The notes under the pieces are model-generated. The model worked only from the letters and a program-made list of their open reading frames with translations, made no database searches and was not told the origin of the DNA. Of a DNA stretch of 64,000 nt, positions 10,545-19,010 are shown piece by piece; the first letter of the stretch is position 1; each line of letters starts with the position of its first letter. The position numbers and the translations under genes are program-made. The stretch spans positions 2,050,463-2,114,462 of the forward strand of contig NZ_ATUS01000001.1 in the NCBI RefSeq assembly GCF_000420325.1. The letters run 5' to 3'. The DNA comes from Spongiibacter tropicus DSM 19543. Its GTDB lineage: Bacteria > Pseudomonadota > Gammaproteobacteria > Pseudomonadales > Spongiibacteraceae.

Positions 10545-11684
10545 ATGCACGACACGCTTCCCGATACCGGCCTGCAACTGCGCTCGCTGGTCACCGACGA
10601 CGGCTACCTCAAGCTGATACTGAAATCCTCGCCGATCCCCGAGCCGGGCGACGACGAGGTGGTGGTGCGCATTGAAGCGACCCCTATCAACCCCTCGGAT
10701 CAGGCCACACTGATTGCCCCCGCCGATGTCAGCACCGGCAAAACCACGGGCAGTGGTGCCGATACCGTGTACACCGCGAAGCTGCGTCCTGGTCTGGAGA
10801 ACCGCGTCAAACCGCGAATCGGCAAGCCGCTGGCGGCCGGGAATGAAGGGGCGGGCACCGTGGTCAAGGCCGGTGCGAGCGCCGCCGCGCAGGCGCTGTT
10901 GGGCAAAACCGTGGCGGTGATGGATGGCGCGCTTTACTGTCAGTACCGCAAAGTGAATGTGATGCAGTGCCTGCCGCTGAATGATGGCACCTCGGCCCGC
11001 GACGGCGCGTCCTGCTTTGTGAATCCCCTGACGGCACTGGGTATGGTTGAGACGATGCGCCGTGAAGGTTTCAAGGCGCTGATCCACACGGCGGCGGCGT
11101 CCAATCTCGGGCAGATGCTCAATCGTGTCTGCCAGAAAGACGGCATTGAACTGATTAATATTGTGCGCAAGCCCGAGCAGGTCGAGCTGCTGAAATCCCA
11201 GGGCGCTAAATACATCTGCAACTCCAGCGACGACAGCTTTATGAGCGATCTGACCCGGGCGATTGAGGAGACGGGTGCCTATCTGGCGTTTGACGCCACC
11301 GGCGGCGGTGAGCTGGGTAGCCGTATTCTCACCTGTATGGAAAAGGCGGCGCTGAAAGATGTCGAGCTGCCGGGCCCCTACGGCTCCAATACCTTCAAGC
11401 AGCTCTACATCTACGGCAGCCTGGATTTGTCGCCGACGATTATCCACCGCAACTTCGGCTTCAGTTGGGGCATTAATGCCTGGCTGCTGACGCCGTTCAT
11501 TGCCAAGGTCGGACCGGAGCGCGCCGGCGAATTGCGCCAGCGCGTGGCCGATGAGCTGCACAGCACCTTTGCCAGCCACTACAGCGATGAAGTGTCGCTG
11601 CTGGATGTATTGCAGGCCGACGTGGTCGCCGAGTACAGCCAGCAGGCCACCGGCAAGAAATACCTGATTAATCCCAGCCTGTAA
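10545..11684 (+). CDS. MDR-superfamily zinc-type alcohol dehydrogenase/quinone oxidoreductase
   Basis: A 379-residue medium-chain dehydrogenase/reductase. The GroES-like N-terminal domain holds EVVVRIEATPINPSD and GNEGAGTVVKAG; the Rossmann half follows with AAASNLGQMLNRVCQ, where the usual G-x-G-x-x-G is degenerate, and FDATGGGELG. The zinc ligands of classical alcohol dehydrogenases are not evident, so a quinone-oxidoreductase or enoyl reductase role is as likely as an alcohol dehydrogenase one. It follows the TonB receptor by about 80 bp and ends before a strong inverted repeat shared with the convergent hydrolase gene. Confidence 0.82.
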   Translation: MHDTLPDTGLQLRSLVTDDGYLKLILKSSPIPEPGDDEVVVRIEATPINPSDQATLIAPADVSTGKTTGSGADTVYTAKLRPGLENRVKPRIGKPLAAGNEGAGTVVKAGASAAAQALLGKTVAVMDGALYCQYRKVNVMQCLPLNDGTSARDGASCFVNPLTALGMVETMRREGFKALIHTAAASNLGQMLNRVCQKDGIELINIVRKPEQVELLKSQGAKYICNSSDDSFMSDLTRAIEETGAYLAFDATGGGELGSRILTCMEKAALKDVELPGPYGSNTFKQLYIYGSLDLSPTIIHRNFGFSWGINAWLLTPFIAKVGPERAGELRQRVADELHSTFASHYSDEVSLLDVLQADVVAEYSQQATGKKYLINPSL

Positions 11685-11693
11685 GCGGCTTCG

Positions 11694-11719
11694 CGTGCCG
11701 GGCCTGGCAGCCCGGCACG
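11694..11719. terminator. Bidirectional hairpin terminator candidate
   Basis: A perfect 10-bp inverted repeat (CGTGCCGGGC / GCCCGGCACG) with a 6-base loop lies in the 52-bp gap between the convergent MDR dehydrogenase and hydrolase genes. There is no strong U-run, only TCCTTCCTT, so Rho-independent activity is plausible rather than certain. Confidence 0.6.
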
Positions 11720-11736
11720 TCCTTCCTTACAACAGC

Positions 11737-12909
11737 TCAGTCCGCAAAACCTTTTCGTGTGAGCCAGTCATCGCAGACCGCCACCGCGGCGGCGAGCTTG
11801 TCGGGCTGACCGAAGTAGTAGTGTGTCGCGCCTTCAATATCGTGACGCTCCTTATTGTCGTGCGCAATGGCGTCGAACAGGCGCTGGGTGTGGCTGGGTG
11901 TGCAGGCGTCGTCGGCAGTGTTGCCGACCACCAGTGTCGGCACCGAGATCGACGCCGCGCAGCGCACGCCGTCGGCATTGGAGTCGTCATAGCTCCATTG
12001 CGACAGCCAACTGCGCAGGGTGCAGAACCGTGCCAGTCCGACCGGGCCATTGTTCACCACCTGCGGATCGCCTAAATAGCACCAATTGGCTTTTCGCTCA
12101 TTGGGGTCGACGGCCGGGTCAAGCCAGCGCGGGTCGGCCATGGTGCCGTGCACCACAAAACCAAATTCATCGTGTTCGCGCCCCGCCGACTTCAAGGCGG
12201 TCAGCTTGTCCTTTACCCAGCCGGTAATGCGCCGGTTTCGGGCGATCTGGGCGGCGCGATAGCGTGCCAGAAAGTCATCACTGTAGGGCGCCTGATTGGG
12301 GTTGGCGGGATTGTAGAGATCCAGTTCCGGGTCTTTCTGGTCGGGGTCACTCTCATCCTGAATCGAGGCATCCATCCACTCGGTGAGCGTGTGGGCGCGG
12401 CTGACGTGCGCGGCGAGAATCATCAAGCCATCGGCGGGGATGAAATCTTGTATGGTCAGGTCTACCGGGTCACCGGCCGGTGTCTGCCGGATGCTGGGCT
12501 GTTCCGCCTGACTCTGATAGAACAGCGACAGCGAACCGCCGCCGCTCCAGGCTGCCAGAATGACCTTGTCGTAGCCCAGTTCGGTTTTGGCGTGGCGGAT
12601 GCAGTTGCCCATGTCGATGGCAACCTTCTCCATAATCAGCGCACTGTCATTGCCGGAGTAACGGCTCTGGCAGTAAATCACCGGGAATCCGGCCTTCGCC
12701 AGCGCCACCACCATGGGTAGATACTCGCCGCCACCCACCGGGTGCATAAATAAAATCACCGTGTTACAGCGCGGATTGGCGGGCTTCAGGTGATGAGATT
12801 TCAGCGCGCCAAAATCCAGCGGCCCGCCGTAGGTTTCTTTGAACGGACTTTTGTCCTGATAAAAGATCAGGTAGGGAATTCGCTCGTAGCTTTTACCGGA
12901 CGCACTCAT
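11737..12909 (-). CDS. Alpha/beta-hydrolase family protein
   Basis: A 390-residue alpha/beta-hydrolase. The oxyanion-side motif FMHPVGGG is near 55-60, the nucleophile elbow AAWSGGGS puts the catalytic Ser at about 122, the acid is probably in NTADDACTP and the His in GATHYY. The insert between core strands (about 135-270) is long, suggesting a lid over a bulky ester or thioester. No signal peptide. The start has AAGGA upstream. It diverges from the MarR regulator, and an operator-like repeat lies in the gap. Likely an esterase or C-C/thioester hydrolase of the island pathway; substrate unknown. Confidence 0.8.
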   Translation of the reverse strand: MSASGKSYERIPYLIFYQDKSPFKETYGGPLDFGALKSHHLKPANPRCNTVILFMHPVGGGEYLPMVVALAKAGFPVIYCQSRYSGNDSALIMEKVAIDMGNCIRHAKTELGYDKVILAAWSGGGSLSLFYQSQAEQPSIRQTPAGDPVDLTIQDFIPADGLMILAAHVSRAHTLTEWMDASIQDESDPDQKDPELDLYNPANPNQAPYSDDFLARYRAAQIARNRRITGWVKDKLTALKSAGREHDEFGFVVHGTMADPRWLDPAVDPNERKANWCYLGDPQVVNNGPVGLARFCTLRSWLSQWSYDDSNADGVRCAASISVPTLVVGNTADDACTPSHTQRLFDAIAHDNKERHDIEGATHYYFGQPDKLAAAVAVCDDWLTRKGFAD

Positions 12910-12946
12910 TATCGTTTTCCTTGTGTGGTCTTTGTCGGATCTCTAT

Positions 12947-12967
12947 ATTGTCAATTTTATTTACAAT
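12947..12967. promoter_or_regulatory. Operator-like 21-bp inverted repeat, island site C
   Basis: Half-sites ATTGTCAA and TTTACAAT around TTTTA; the two arms agree at 7 of 8 positions. It lies midway between the divergent hydrolase and MarR-regulator genes, the expected place for an autoregulated MarR operator. It shares length, spacing and half-site with sites A, B, D and E. Confidence 0.6.
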
Positions 12968-13043
12968 AAATCAAGATAAAGCTGCCCCGTTTTCGCCCGC
13001 ATTGGCCTACAATGGGCCATCGTTTTAGGGAGTAAGGCAAACC

Positions 13044-13502
13044 ATGAAAAAACTGGTGGATAAGGAGCAGGACTACCTGATTGGCACCCTGGCCTACGCG
13101 CTGTATTGGGTGGACGAAAGCCTGCAGGCCAGTCTTGAAGCAGCGGGCTGGGCGCGCATGAACCGCAGCCGTTCGATGATCATGCTTAATGTCACGGCGG
13201 GTATTAACCGCCCGGCGGACATTGCCCGCAATCTCGGTGTCAGCCGTCAGGCCATCCACCAGATTTTGCAGGGCATGCGCGATGAGGAAATTCTGGAGCT
13301 GGTGGCTGATCCGCGCGACAAACGCGCCAAGATCGTGCAGTTCAGCCCCGCCGCCGATGCCATTCGCCGGGATGCGGAGCGCATTCTGATTGGTATTGAA
13401 CAGCAGCTTGAAGCGCGTATTGGCAAGACCGCTTACAAGGGGTTAAAGCAGGCACTGAACCGCAACTGGGGGCCGGTGGCCATTGTTGCGCCGGAGCGCT
13501 GA
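13044..13502 (+). CDS. MarR-family transcriptional regulator
   Basis: A 152-residue winged-helix protein. The helix-turn-helix is RPADIARNLGVSRQAIHQILQGM (about 57-79), followed by the wing containing DPRDKRAK, the conserved MarR D-x-R-x-x-K/R signature. Long flanking helices form the dimer. A good ribosome-binding site (GGGAGTAAGG) precedes the ATG. It is divergent from the hydrolase and sits at the centre of the island, where five similar inverted repeats occur, so it is the leading candidate for the regulator that binds them. Effector unknown, likely a pathway acid or acyl-CoA. Confidence 0.9.
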   Translation: MKKLVDKEQDYLIGTLAYALYWVDESLQASLEAAGWARMNRSRSMIMLNVTAGINRPADIARNLGVSRQAIHQILQGMRDEEILELVADPRDKRAKIVQFSPAADAIRRDAERILIGIEQQLEARIGKTAYKGLKQALNRNWGPVAIVAPER

Positions 13503-13547
13503 GACCGGTATTGACCATAGCAGAGCGATAATAATAAGGAGTCCATC

Positions 13548-14123
13548 ATGTCGACCATTGCCGTGTTATTCCACAGTGGCTACGGCCATACCGAACGCCT
13601 GGCGCAGGTGCTGTTTGAGGCCATTGCGGCTGAACCGGGTGTCAGCGCCAGTTGTATTACCATCAATCAAGATGGTGAGATCAGTGACGCTGACTGGAGC
13701 CTGCTGGACGGTGCCGATGCCATCGTTTTTGGCTCGCCCACCTATATGGGCGGTGTCTCCTGGCAGTTCAAGCGTGTGGCCGATGCCTCCAGCGGGCGCT
13801 GGATGGCGCAGCAATGGAAAGATAAACTCGCCGCCGGATTTACCAACTCGGCCTCCATCAATGGCGATAAGTCGGCCACGCTGAGCTACTTGCATACTTT
13901 CGCGATGCAGCACGGCATGCTCTGGGTCGGCACCGGATTGCCCGCTGCCAACACCAAGGCGGCGCAGCGCAATGATGTGAATTATCTCGGGGCGTTTTCC
14001 GGACTGATGGCCCAATCACCCGCCGATGCCAGTGTTGAAGAGGGGCCGCTGCCCGGCGATCTGGAGACCGCCAGACTCTTTGCGCGACGCATTGTTGCGC
14101 AGTGTCAGCGTCTGGCGGATTAA
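13548..14123 (+). CDS. Flavodoxin-family NAD(P)H-quinone oxidoreductase-like protein
   Basis: A 191-residue flavodoxin-fold protein resembling WrbA. The FMN phosphate-binding loop HSGYGHTERLAQ (about 9-20) and GSPTYMGGVSWQFKRVADA (about 64-82) are typical. It should bind FMN and perform two-electron quinone reduction, or serve as an electron carrier. AAGGAG lies upstream of the start. It follows the MarR gene by 46 bp and is probably co-transcribed with it. It could feed electrons to the P450 encoded downstream, but no ferredoxin or ferredoxin reductase is encoded here, so that remains open. Confidence 0.85.
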   Translation: MSTIAVLFHSGYGHTERLAQVLFEAIAAEPGVSASCITINQDGEISDADWSLLDGADAIVFGSPTYMGGVSWQFKRVADASSGRWMAQQWKDKLAAGFTNSASINGDKSATLSYLHTFAMQHGMLWVGTGLPAANTKAAQRNDVNYLGAFSGLMAQSPADASVEEGPLPGDLETARLFARRIVAQCQRLAD

Positions 14124-14126
14124 GCG

Positions 14127-14162
14127 TAAACGCGGCGGCTTGCTCAGCCGCGGCCGCGTTTA
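14127..14162. terminator. Hairpin at convergent gene ends
   Basis: Perfect 10-bp arms TAAACGCGGC and GCCGCGTTTA enclose a 16-base loop that itself contains GGCT/AGCC pairing. It overlaps the last codons of the minus-strand VOC gene and begins 3 bp after the flavodoxin-like gene. Probably a bidirectional terminator; there is no U-run. Confidence 0.5.
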
Positions 14163-14713
14163 TCGAGGCGCTCGGCGCCGAACACGGATTCTTTCTGTGG
14201 ACGGGTTTTCGCTGTCCAGGCCGCCAGTGCCTCGCGAGCGTGTGCGGCTTCTTCCACCATAATCGCCTCGCCGTTTTCCGCCCGGCAAGTGATCTCGACC
14301 TGAATCCCGTTGGGGTCGTACATATACACCGAGTGTACAAAGCCGTGGTCGACCGGCCCCAGGCAGGTTTTACCCGCGGCGTTGAGTTTGTCCTGCCAGG
14401 CTTTCAGCGTTTCCAGTGATTCGGTTTCCAGCGCAATGTGCATATCGAAGCTGTCTTTGCGGCCAAAATGTTCGGGTTTGGAAATGCCTGGCTCGTCGAA
14501 AAAAGCCAGATAATTGCCGTCAGCCAGCTCAAAAAAGATGTGAAGAAAGTGCCGGTTGCGGCCGAGATTTTCACCAAAGTCGATATCTTCCTCAAAGGCG
14601 GCGGCCAGCTTCAGGCCGAGTAAATCCTCGTAAAACCAGCGCGTCTGCTCCGCATCGACACAGCGGTAGGCGGCATGATGGACATTGCCCAGGGGCGTAA
14701 GCGGGGTGCTCAT
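14144..14713 (-). CDS. VOC (glyoxalase/extradiol dioxygenase fold) protein
   Basis: A 189-residue vicinal-oxygen-chelate protein. The N-terminal NVHHAAYRCVDAEQTRWFYEDLLG supplies a first-strand metal His, DMHIALE a second, and YMYDPNGIQVEITCR the C-terminal Glu typical of glyoxalase/dioxygenase family members. The start is an ATG with GAGAGA upstream; the frame stays open 52 codons further but that extension has no VOC similarity. It diverges from the acyl-CoA dehydrogenase operon across an operator-like repeat. It may be a ring-cleavage dioxygenase, isomerase or lyase; the sequence does not decide. Confidence 0.85.
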   Translation of the reverse strand: MSTPLTPLGNVHHAAYRCVDAEQTRWFYEDLLGLKLAAAFEEDIDFGENLGRNRHFLHIFFELADGNYLAFFDEPGISKPEHFGRKDSFDMHIALETESLETLKAWQDKLNAAGKTCLGPVDHGFVHSVYMYDPNGIQVEITCRAENGEAIMVEEAAHAREALAAWTAKTRPQKESVFGAERLDKRGRG

Positions 14714-14768
14714 GATATTGGCGTCTCTCTTATTATGGGCCGCGTAGCGGCGCGGTTCCGTATGCAAG

Positions 14769-14789
14769 CAAGTCAATATGCTTGACAAT
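14769..14789. promoter_or_regulatory. Operator-like 21-bp inverted repeat, island site D
   Basis: Half-sites CAAGTCAA and TTGACAAT around TATGC. It lies between the divergent VOC gene and the acyl-CoA dehydrogenase operon, about 55 bp from each start. The right flank continues AATAATG, as it does at site E. Confidence 0.6.
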
Positions 14790-14846
14790 AATGCAGCACG
14801 TTGATTGACTTGGCAAGAGTCGATCACTGAGGCGGAGAATAATAAA

Positions 14847-16046
14847 ATGACGCCAGTCTGGACCGACATCCGCCAACAGTTGCGGGTGTTTTTAGAGCAG
14901 GAAATCTATCCCCGTGAGCCGCTGATGCAGTCGGCGGATCACGACCGTGCCGAGGCGGTGCTGGCTGAGCTGGCGCAAAAAGCCAAGGCGCAGGGCCTGT
15001 GGGCCTTCGGGCATCCGCGCGAGCTGGGTGGCATGGGTATGCCGTTTATGGAGTACGTCTACCTGAATGAGGTGATTGGGCGCTCCGAGTTTGCGCAGCG
15101 TATTTTTGGCACCTACACGCTGCAGGACTCGATGATGCTCGACCTCTATGCCTCGACGGCGCAGCGCGAAAAATACCTGATGCCGCTGGCCGCAGGTGAG
15201 ATCAACCCCAGCTTTGCGATGACCGAGCCGGGAGTCTCCAGCTCCGATCCCACGCAAATCGAAACCACCGCGGTGCTCGATGGTGACCACTGGGTGATTA
15301 ACGGCCGCAAGTGGTTCACCACCGGCGCCAATATTGCCGCCTACACCACGGTGATGTGTCGCACCGAGCCCGACGCCCCGGCGCACAGCGCCTTCAGTAT
15401 GATTCTGGTGCCGATGGGCACACCGGGCTATCGCCTGCTGCGGGAGACCCCGGTGTTGGGAATTAACGGCGGCCACTTCGAGGCGGAATACGACAATGTG
15501 CGGGTGCCCGCCGACCACCTGCTGGGCGGTCGTGGCGAGGGCTTTCTCATCGCCCAGAAGCGTCTCGGGCCGGGGCGCATTTTCCATTGCATGCGCTGGT
15601 TGGGACAGGCCCAGCGGGCCTTTGATCTGATGTGCGAGCGCCTGCAGCAGCGTCGCGCCTTTGGCTCTCCGCTGGCCGACAAACAATTGTTGCAACAACA
15701 CGTCTTCGACAGCTTTCAGGAAATCCAGGCCTGTCGCCAGCTCACCTTGCACGCGGCGAGCTGCATCGACAGTGGCGACGATGCGCGGGTGGAGATTGCT
15801 GCCATCAAAGTGGCGGGCGCGCGCATGCTGCACAACGTCATCGACCGCGCGATTCAGGTTCACGGCGCCGAGGGCCTGACTGACGACACGCCGCTGAGCC
15901 GCATGTATCGGCACGCCCGCGAGGCGCGCATTTACGATGGCCCCGATGAAGTGCATATCCAGTCGCTGGCCAAACGCGTGCTCAAACGCTATGCCCGCGG
16001 CGAGGGCTGGGACTTTGGCGAGCGCGATGCGGAGCTGATGTCGTGA
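14847..16046 (+). CDS. Acyl-CoA dehydrogenase family protein
   Basis: A 399-residue flavoprotein of the acyl-CoA dehydrogenase family. The helical N-terminal domain is followed by FAMTEPGVSSSDPTQIETTAVLDGDHWVINGRKWFTTGA, the usual FAD/substrate-binding beta domain, and a C-terminal helical domain with QRRAFGSPLADKQLLQ, IQVHGAEGLTDDTPL and EVHIQSLAKRVL. The group resembles the ACAD10/ACAD11-like enzymes often paired with an APH-type kinase. The ATG with GGAG upstream is chosen over an open upstream extension. It heads the operon ACAD-kinase-DUF6285-ligase-P450 and overlaps the kinase start by 4 bp. Confidence 0.93.
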   Translation: MTPVWTDIRQQLRVFLEQEIYPREPLMQSADHDRAEAVLAELAQKAKAQGLWAFGHPRELGGMGMPFMEYVYLNEVIGRSEFAQRIFGTYTLQDSMMLDLYASTAQREKYLMPLAAGEINPSFAMTEPGVSSSDPTQIETTAVLDGDHWVINGRKWFTTGANIAAYTTVMCRTEPDAPAHSAFSMILVPMGTPGYRLLRETPVLGINGGHFEAEYDNVRVPADHLLGGRGEGFLIAQKRLGPGRIFHCMRWLGQAQRAFDLMCERLQQRRAFGSPLADKQLLQQHVFDSFQEIQACRQLTLHAASCIDSGDDARVEIAAIKVAGARMLHNVIDRAIQVHGAEGLTDDTPLSRMYRHAREARIYDGPDEVHIQSLAKRVLKRYARGEGWDFGERDAELMS

Positions 16047-17023
16047 ATGCCGTCAGCGAGATGCTCGGCGAGGTATTGGCCGACGAAGGCGGCTATCACT
16101 GCAGGGTTCAATCTATTCGCCCGCTGACCGGTGGTGCGGCGGCGCAGATCTTCGCGGTGGATGCACTGTTGGATGGCGAACCCGCTCCGCTGATTCTGCG
16201 CTGTGGTGACGAGACCAGCCAGTTCGGTAACGCCCTGCAAAAGCGCCAGGAAGCCGAGGTGATTCGCGCGGCCTTTGCGGCCGGCTTGCCGGTGCCGGAG
16301 GTCTTGGCGATCACGCCGGAGTGCGGCGACGTTGGAGCGGGTTTTGTGATGCGCCGCCTCGGCGGTGAGTCGCTGCCCAAGCGCATCCTCACGCTGCCCG
16401 AACTGGCCACTGCCCGTGAGCGGCTGGCCCGCCAGTGCGGCGAGGTCCTCGCGCGGCTCCACGCAATGCCCATTGCGGGTTTGCCCTTGCCACGCTTTTC
16501 GGTAGCCGAAGACCTCGCCCGCTACCGGCAGCGCTACCGTGAATTTGACGAGCCGATCCCGATTTTCGAGCTGGCTTTTGCCTGGCTGGCGGCCAACCCG
16601 CCCCGATCTCGTCCTCCGGCGCCGGTACATGGGGATTTCCGCAACGGCAATATTCTGGTCGACGAGCAGGGACTCAGCGGCGTGCTGGACTGGGAACTGG
16701 CGCATATCGGCAACCCGGTGGAAGACCTTGGCTGGCTGTGTGTGAACTCCTGGCGTTTTGCGCAGGTGGACCAGCCGGTCGGCGGCTTTGGCAGCAAAGC
16801 CGATTTGCTGACGGCCTACAACACTGGGCAAGCAACGCCGGTCACCGACGATGAACTGGCCTATTGGGAAATCTTCGGGGTGCTGAAGTGGGGTGTGCTG
16901 TGCCTGTACCAGTGCGCCGTTCACCTGAGCGGCCAGCAGGTGTCGGTGGAGCGCGCGGCGATTGGGCGCCGGATTTCCGAGTGTGAAGTGGATCTTATCC
17001 GATTGATTGAGGAGCGCACATGA
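16043..17023 (+). CDS. Phosphotransferase, APH/ACAD10-like
   Basis: A 326-residue aminoglycoside-phosphotransferase-like kinase. The catalytic loop VHGDFRNGN (His196-Asp198-Asn203) and the metal-binding DWE (216-218) are intact. In ACAD10/11 enzymes such a domain phosphorylates a hydroxyacyl group so that the partner dehydrogenase domain can eliminate it; here the two functions are separate adjacent genes, suggesting 4-hydroxyacyl-CoA processing. The start is GTG overlapping the upstream stop (GTGA), and the 3' end overlaps the next gene by 4 bp. Antibiotic resistance is unlikely in this context. Confidence 0.88.
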   Translation: MNAVSEMLGEVLADEGGYHCRVQSIRPLTGGAAAQIFAVDALLDGEPAPLILRCGDETSQFGNALQKRQEAEVIRAAFAAGLPVPEVLAITPECGDVGAGFVMRRLGGESLPKRILTLPELATARERLARQCGEVLARLHAMPIAGLPLPRFSVAEDLARYRQRYREFDEPIPIFELAFAWLAANPPRSRPPAPVHGDFRNGNILVDEQGLSGVLDWELAHIGNPVEDLGWLCVNSWRFAQVDQPVGGFGSKADLLTAYNTGQATPVTDDELAYWEIFGVLKWGVLCLYQCAVHLSGQQVSVERAAIGRRISECEVDLIRLIEERT

Positions 17024-17412
17024 GCAGCGACTACCCCAGTGGCGAGCAGCTTTGCGCCGCCATCGACGGTTTTCTGCGAGACCGCGTACTGCCTGCTATC
17101 GACGATCCCAGTCTGAAATATGGTCTGCGGGTTTGCCTGCACAGTTTGGGTATTGTGCAGCGCCAACTGGCGCAGGGCGAGGCGGTGACGGCGCGCGAGC
17201 GTGACGGCCTGCAACGGCTGCTGGGAAATACTGAAGAACAAGCGCTGCGCACACTGCGACGCTCACTTTGTGCGTTGATCGCTCGCGGCGAGGTCGATAT
17301 TGGCGACCGGCGCCTGTTATGGGCATTGCAGGACATTGCCGCGGCAAAACTGGCGGTCGACAATCCCAAGTATCGCCCCGTGCCGGTCTCGGGGAACAAC
17401 AATAATGCATAA
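17020..17412 (+). CDS. DUF6285-like small protein
   Basis: A 130-residue helical protein with no catalytic motif I recognise. I associate its pattern (LRVCLHSLGIVQRQLAQG, then a helical C-terminus) with DUF6285, which is found next to APH-like kinases and acyl-CoA dehydrogenases. It overlaps the kinase stop by 4 bp (ATGA) and ends about 20 bp before the ligase gene, so it is firmly in the operon. It may be a partner subunit of the kinase or dehydrogenase. The C-terminal run of asparagines is unusual but short. Confidence 0.75.
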   Translation: MSSDYPSGEQLCAAIDGFLRDRVLPAIDDPSLKYGLRVCLHSLGIVQRQLAQGEAVTARERDGLQRLLGNTEEQALRTLRRSLCALIARGEVDIGDRRLLWALQDIAAAKLAVDNPKYRPVPVSGNNNNA

Positions 17413-17433
17413 GAAATTCCAAGGAGTGTCACC

Positions 17434-18996
17434 GTGAGCAGCTTATTCAGCAGTTTCAACGACTATCTGCCCTTCCACGCCGCACGGCGGGGCGATAAGC
17501 CGATGATGAAAGATGATCGCAAGGATCTGAGCTTTGGCGAGGTGCATGCGCATGTTGAACGCATCGCGGCGGCGCTGCAGCGCGATGGTCTGAAGAAGGG
17601 CGACCGCATTGCCATTCTGGCGAAGAACTCGGTCGACAATCTGAGTGTGTTTATGGGCTGTGCCCGTGCCGGGGTGATTCCGGTGGGGGTCAACTACCGT
17701 CTGGCCCCAGGCGAAGTGGCTTACATTGCTGCTGACGCGGGTGTGAAAAAGCTGTTTCTCGACGCCGAGTTTGCCCCGCTATGTGAAGGCTGCGGCGAGT
17801 TGCCGCGCGTCATGCTGGATGGCGATGGTGACGGCCCATCGCTGGCGCAGTGGTGCGAGGGCGCCGGGCAGGCCAGCGCGGTGACGATCGCTGGTGACGA
17901 TATTCTGTTTCATATGTATACCAGCGGCACCACGGGACATCCCAAGGGGGTGCTGATCAGCCACGGCAATGTCCTGCTCAACAGCTACCAGTCGCCGATG
18001 AGTACCGGCATCTGGCCCTGTGAAGAGGACCGCTCACTGGTGATCGCCCCTACCTTCCATGCGGTGGGTCTGGTCGGCGCCATGCTGGGGGTAATCTACG
18101 GTTCGTCGATGGTGATTCATCGCGACTACGACCCGGTGGGTATGATCGAGACCCTGGCGAACGAGCGCATCACCACGGTGGCCGTGATTCCGGTGATGCT
18201 GCAATTCTCGCTGGCGATGGTGCCGGATATGAGTGGCTACGATTTCTCGGCGCTGAAAACCATCAACTACGGCGGCTCGCCGATCTCCGAATCGCTGCTG
18301 CGCCAGTGTATTGAGGTGTTCGATTGCGACTTCGTGCAGGGCTATGGTCAGACTGAAGCGACCATGGCGTTGACCTTCCTGACCGCGGGCGATCACCGCC
18401 GCGCGCTGGCGGGGCAGCCGGGCCTGCTGCGTTCCTGCGGTCGCGCGGTGTTTGGCACCGAGCTGAAAATCGTCAATACCGAGGGGCAGGAATGTGCGCC
18501 CGGCGAAGTGGGCGAAGTGCTGGCGCGCGGGCCACAGCTCATGCAGGGCTACTGGCAGCGTCCCGAGGCGACCGCAGAAACCATTGTCGATGGTTGGTTA
18601 CACACCGGCGATGCGGGCATCTTCGACGACGATGGTTATCTGTATATTCAGGACCGGGTCAAAGACATGATTATTTCCGGCGGTGAGAACATCTATCCGG
18701 CGGAGATCGAGAACCTGCTGATGAGCCATCCCGATATTGCCGATGTGGCGGTGATTGGTCGCGCCGATGAGCGCTGGGGCGAAGTGCCCATGGCGGTGGT
18801 GGTTAAGGGTGGGGAAAGCCTGCCGTCAGTCGATGAGCTGGTGACGTTCTGCCACGGCCGCATTGCCAACTTCAAAATTCCCAAACACATTCACGAAGTG
18901 CCCGCGCTGCCTCGTAACCCCTCGGGCAAAATCCTCAAAAAAGATCTGCGCGCGCAGCTCGCCAATGTGGATCACAGTGAGACAGCACAGGCCTGA
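17434..18996 (+). CDS. AMP-dependent acyl-CoA synthetase/ligase
   Basis: A 520-residue ANL-superfamily ligase with all core motifs: the phosphate loop MYTSGTTGHPKGVLISH (about 163-179), GYGQTEA, the TGDAGIFDDDGYLYI hinge region with IQDRVKDMIISGGENIYP, and the C-terminal catalytic Lys in NPSGKILKKDLR. It should activate a carboxylic acid to the acyl-adenylate and then to the CoA thioester. The start is GTG with AAGGAG about 9 bp upstream. It follows DUF6285 in the operon and precedes the P450, so the substrate is probably an acid derived from P450 oxidation. Confidence 0.93.
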   Translation: MSSLFSSFNDYLPFHAARRGDKPMMKDDRKDLSFGEVHAHVERIAAALQRDGLKKGDRIAILAKNSVDNLSVFMGCARAGVIPVGVNYRLAPGEVAYIAADAGVKKLFLDAEFAPLCEGCGELPRVMLDGDGDGPSLAQWCEGAGQASAVTIAGDDILFHMYTSGTTGHPKGVLISHGNVLLNSYQSPMSTGIWPCEEDRSLVIAPTFHAVGLVGAMLGVIYGSSMVIHRDYDPVGMIETLANERITTVAVIPVMLQFSLAMVPDMSGYDFSALKTINYGGSPISESLLRQCIEVFDCDFVQGYGQTEATMALTFLTAGDHRRALAGQPGLLRSCGRAVFGTELKIVNTEGQECAPGEVGEVLARGPQLMQGYWQRPEATAETIVDGWLHTGDAGIFDDDGYLYIQDRVKDMIISGGENIYPAEIENLLMSHPDIADVAVIGRADERWGEVPMAVVVKGGESLPSVDELVTFCHGRIANFKIPKHIHEVPALPRNPSGKILKKDLRAQLANVDHSETAQA

Positions 18997-19010
18997 ACGG
19001 GAGCGCTAGC

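Noticed and set aside
14892-15956. Long open frame antisense to the acyl-CoA dehydrogenase
   Set aside because: A mirror of the sense gene's codon pattern, with low-complexity His/Arg/Gln composition and no family similarity.
16043-17023. Aminoglycoside resistance gene
   Set aside because: Although the kinase fold and HGD motif match, its coupling to an acyl-CoA dehydrogenase and DUF6285-like gene marks it as the metabolic ACAD10-like type.
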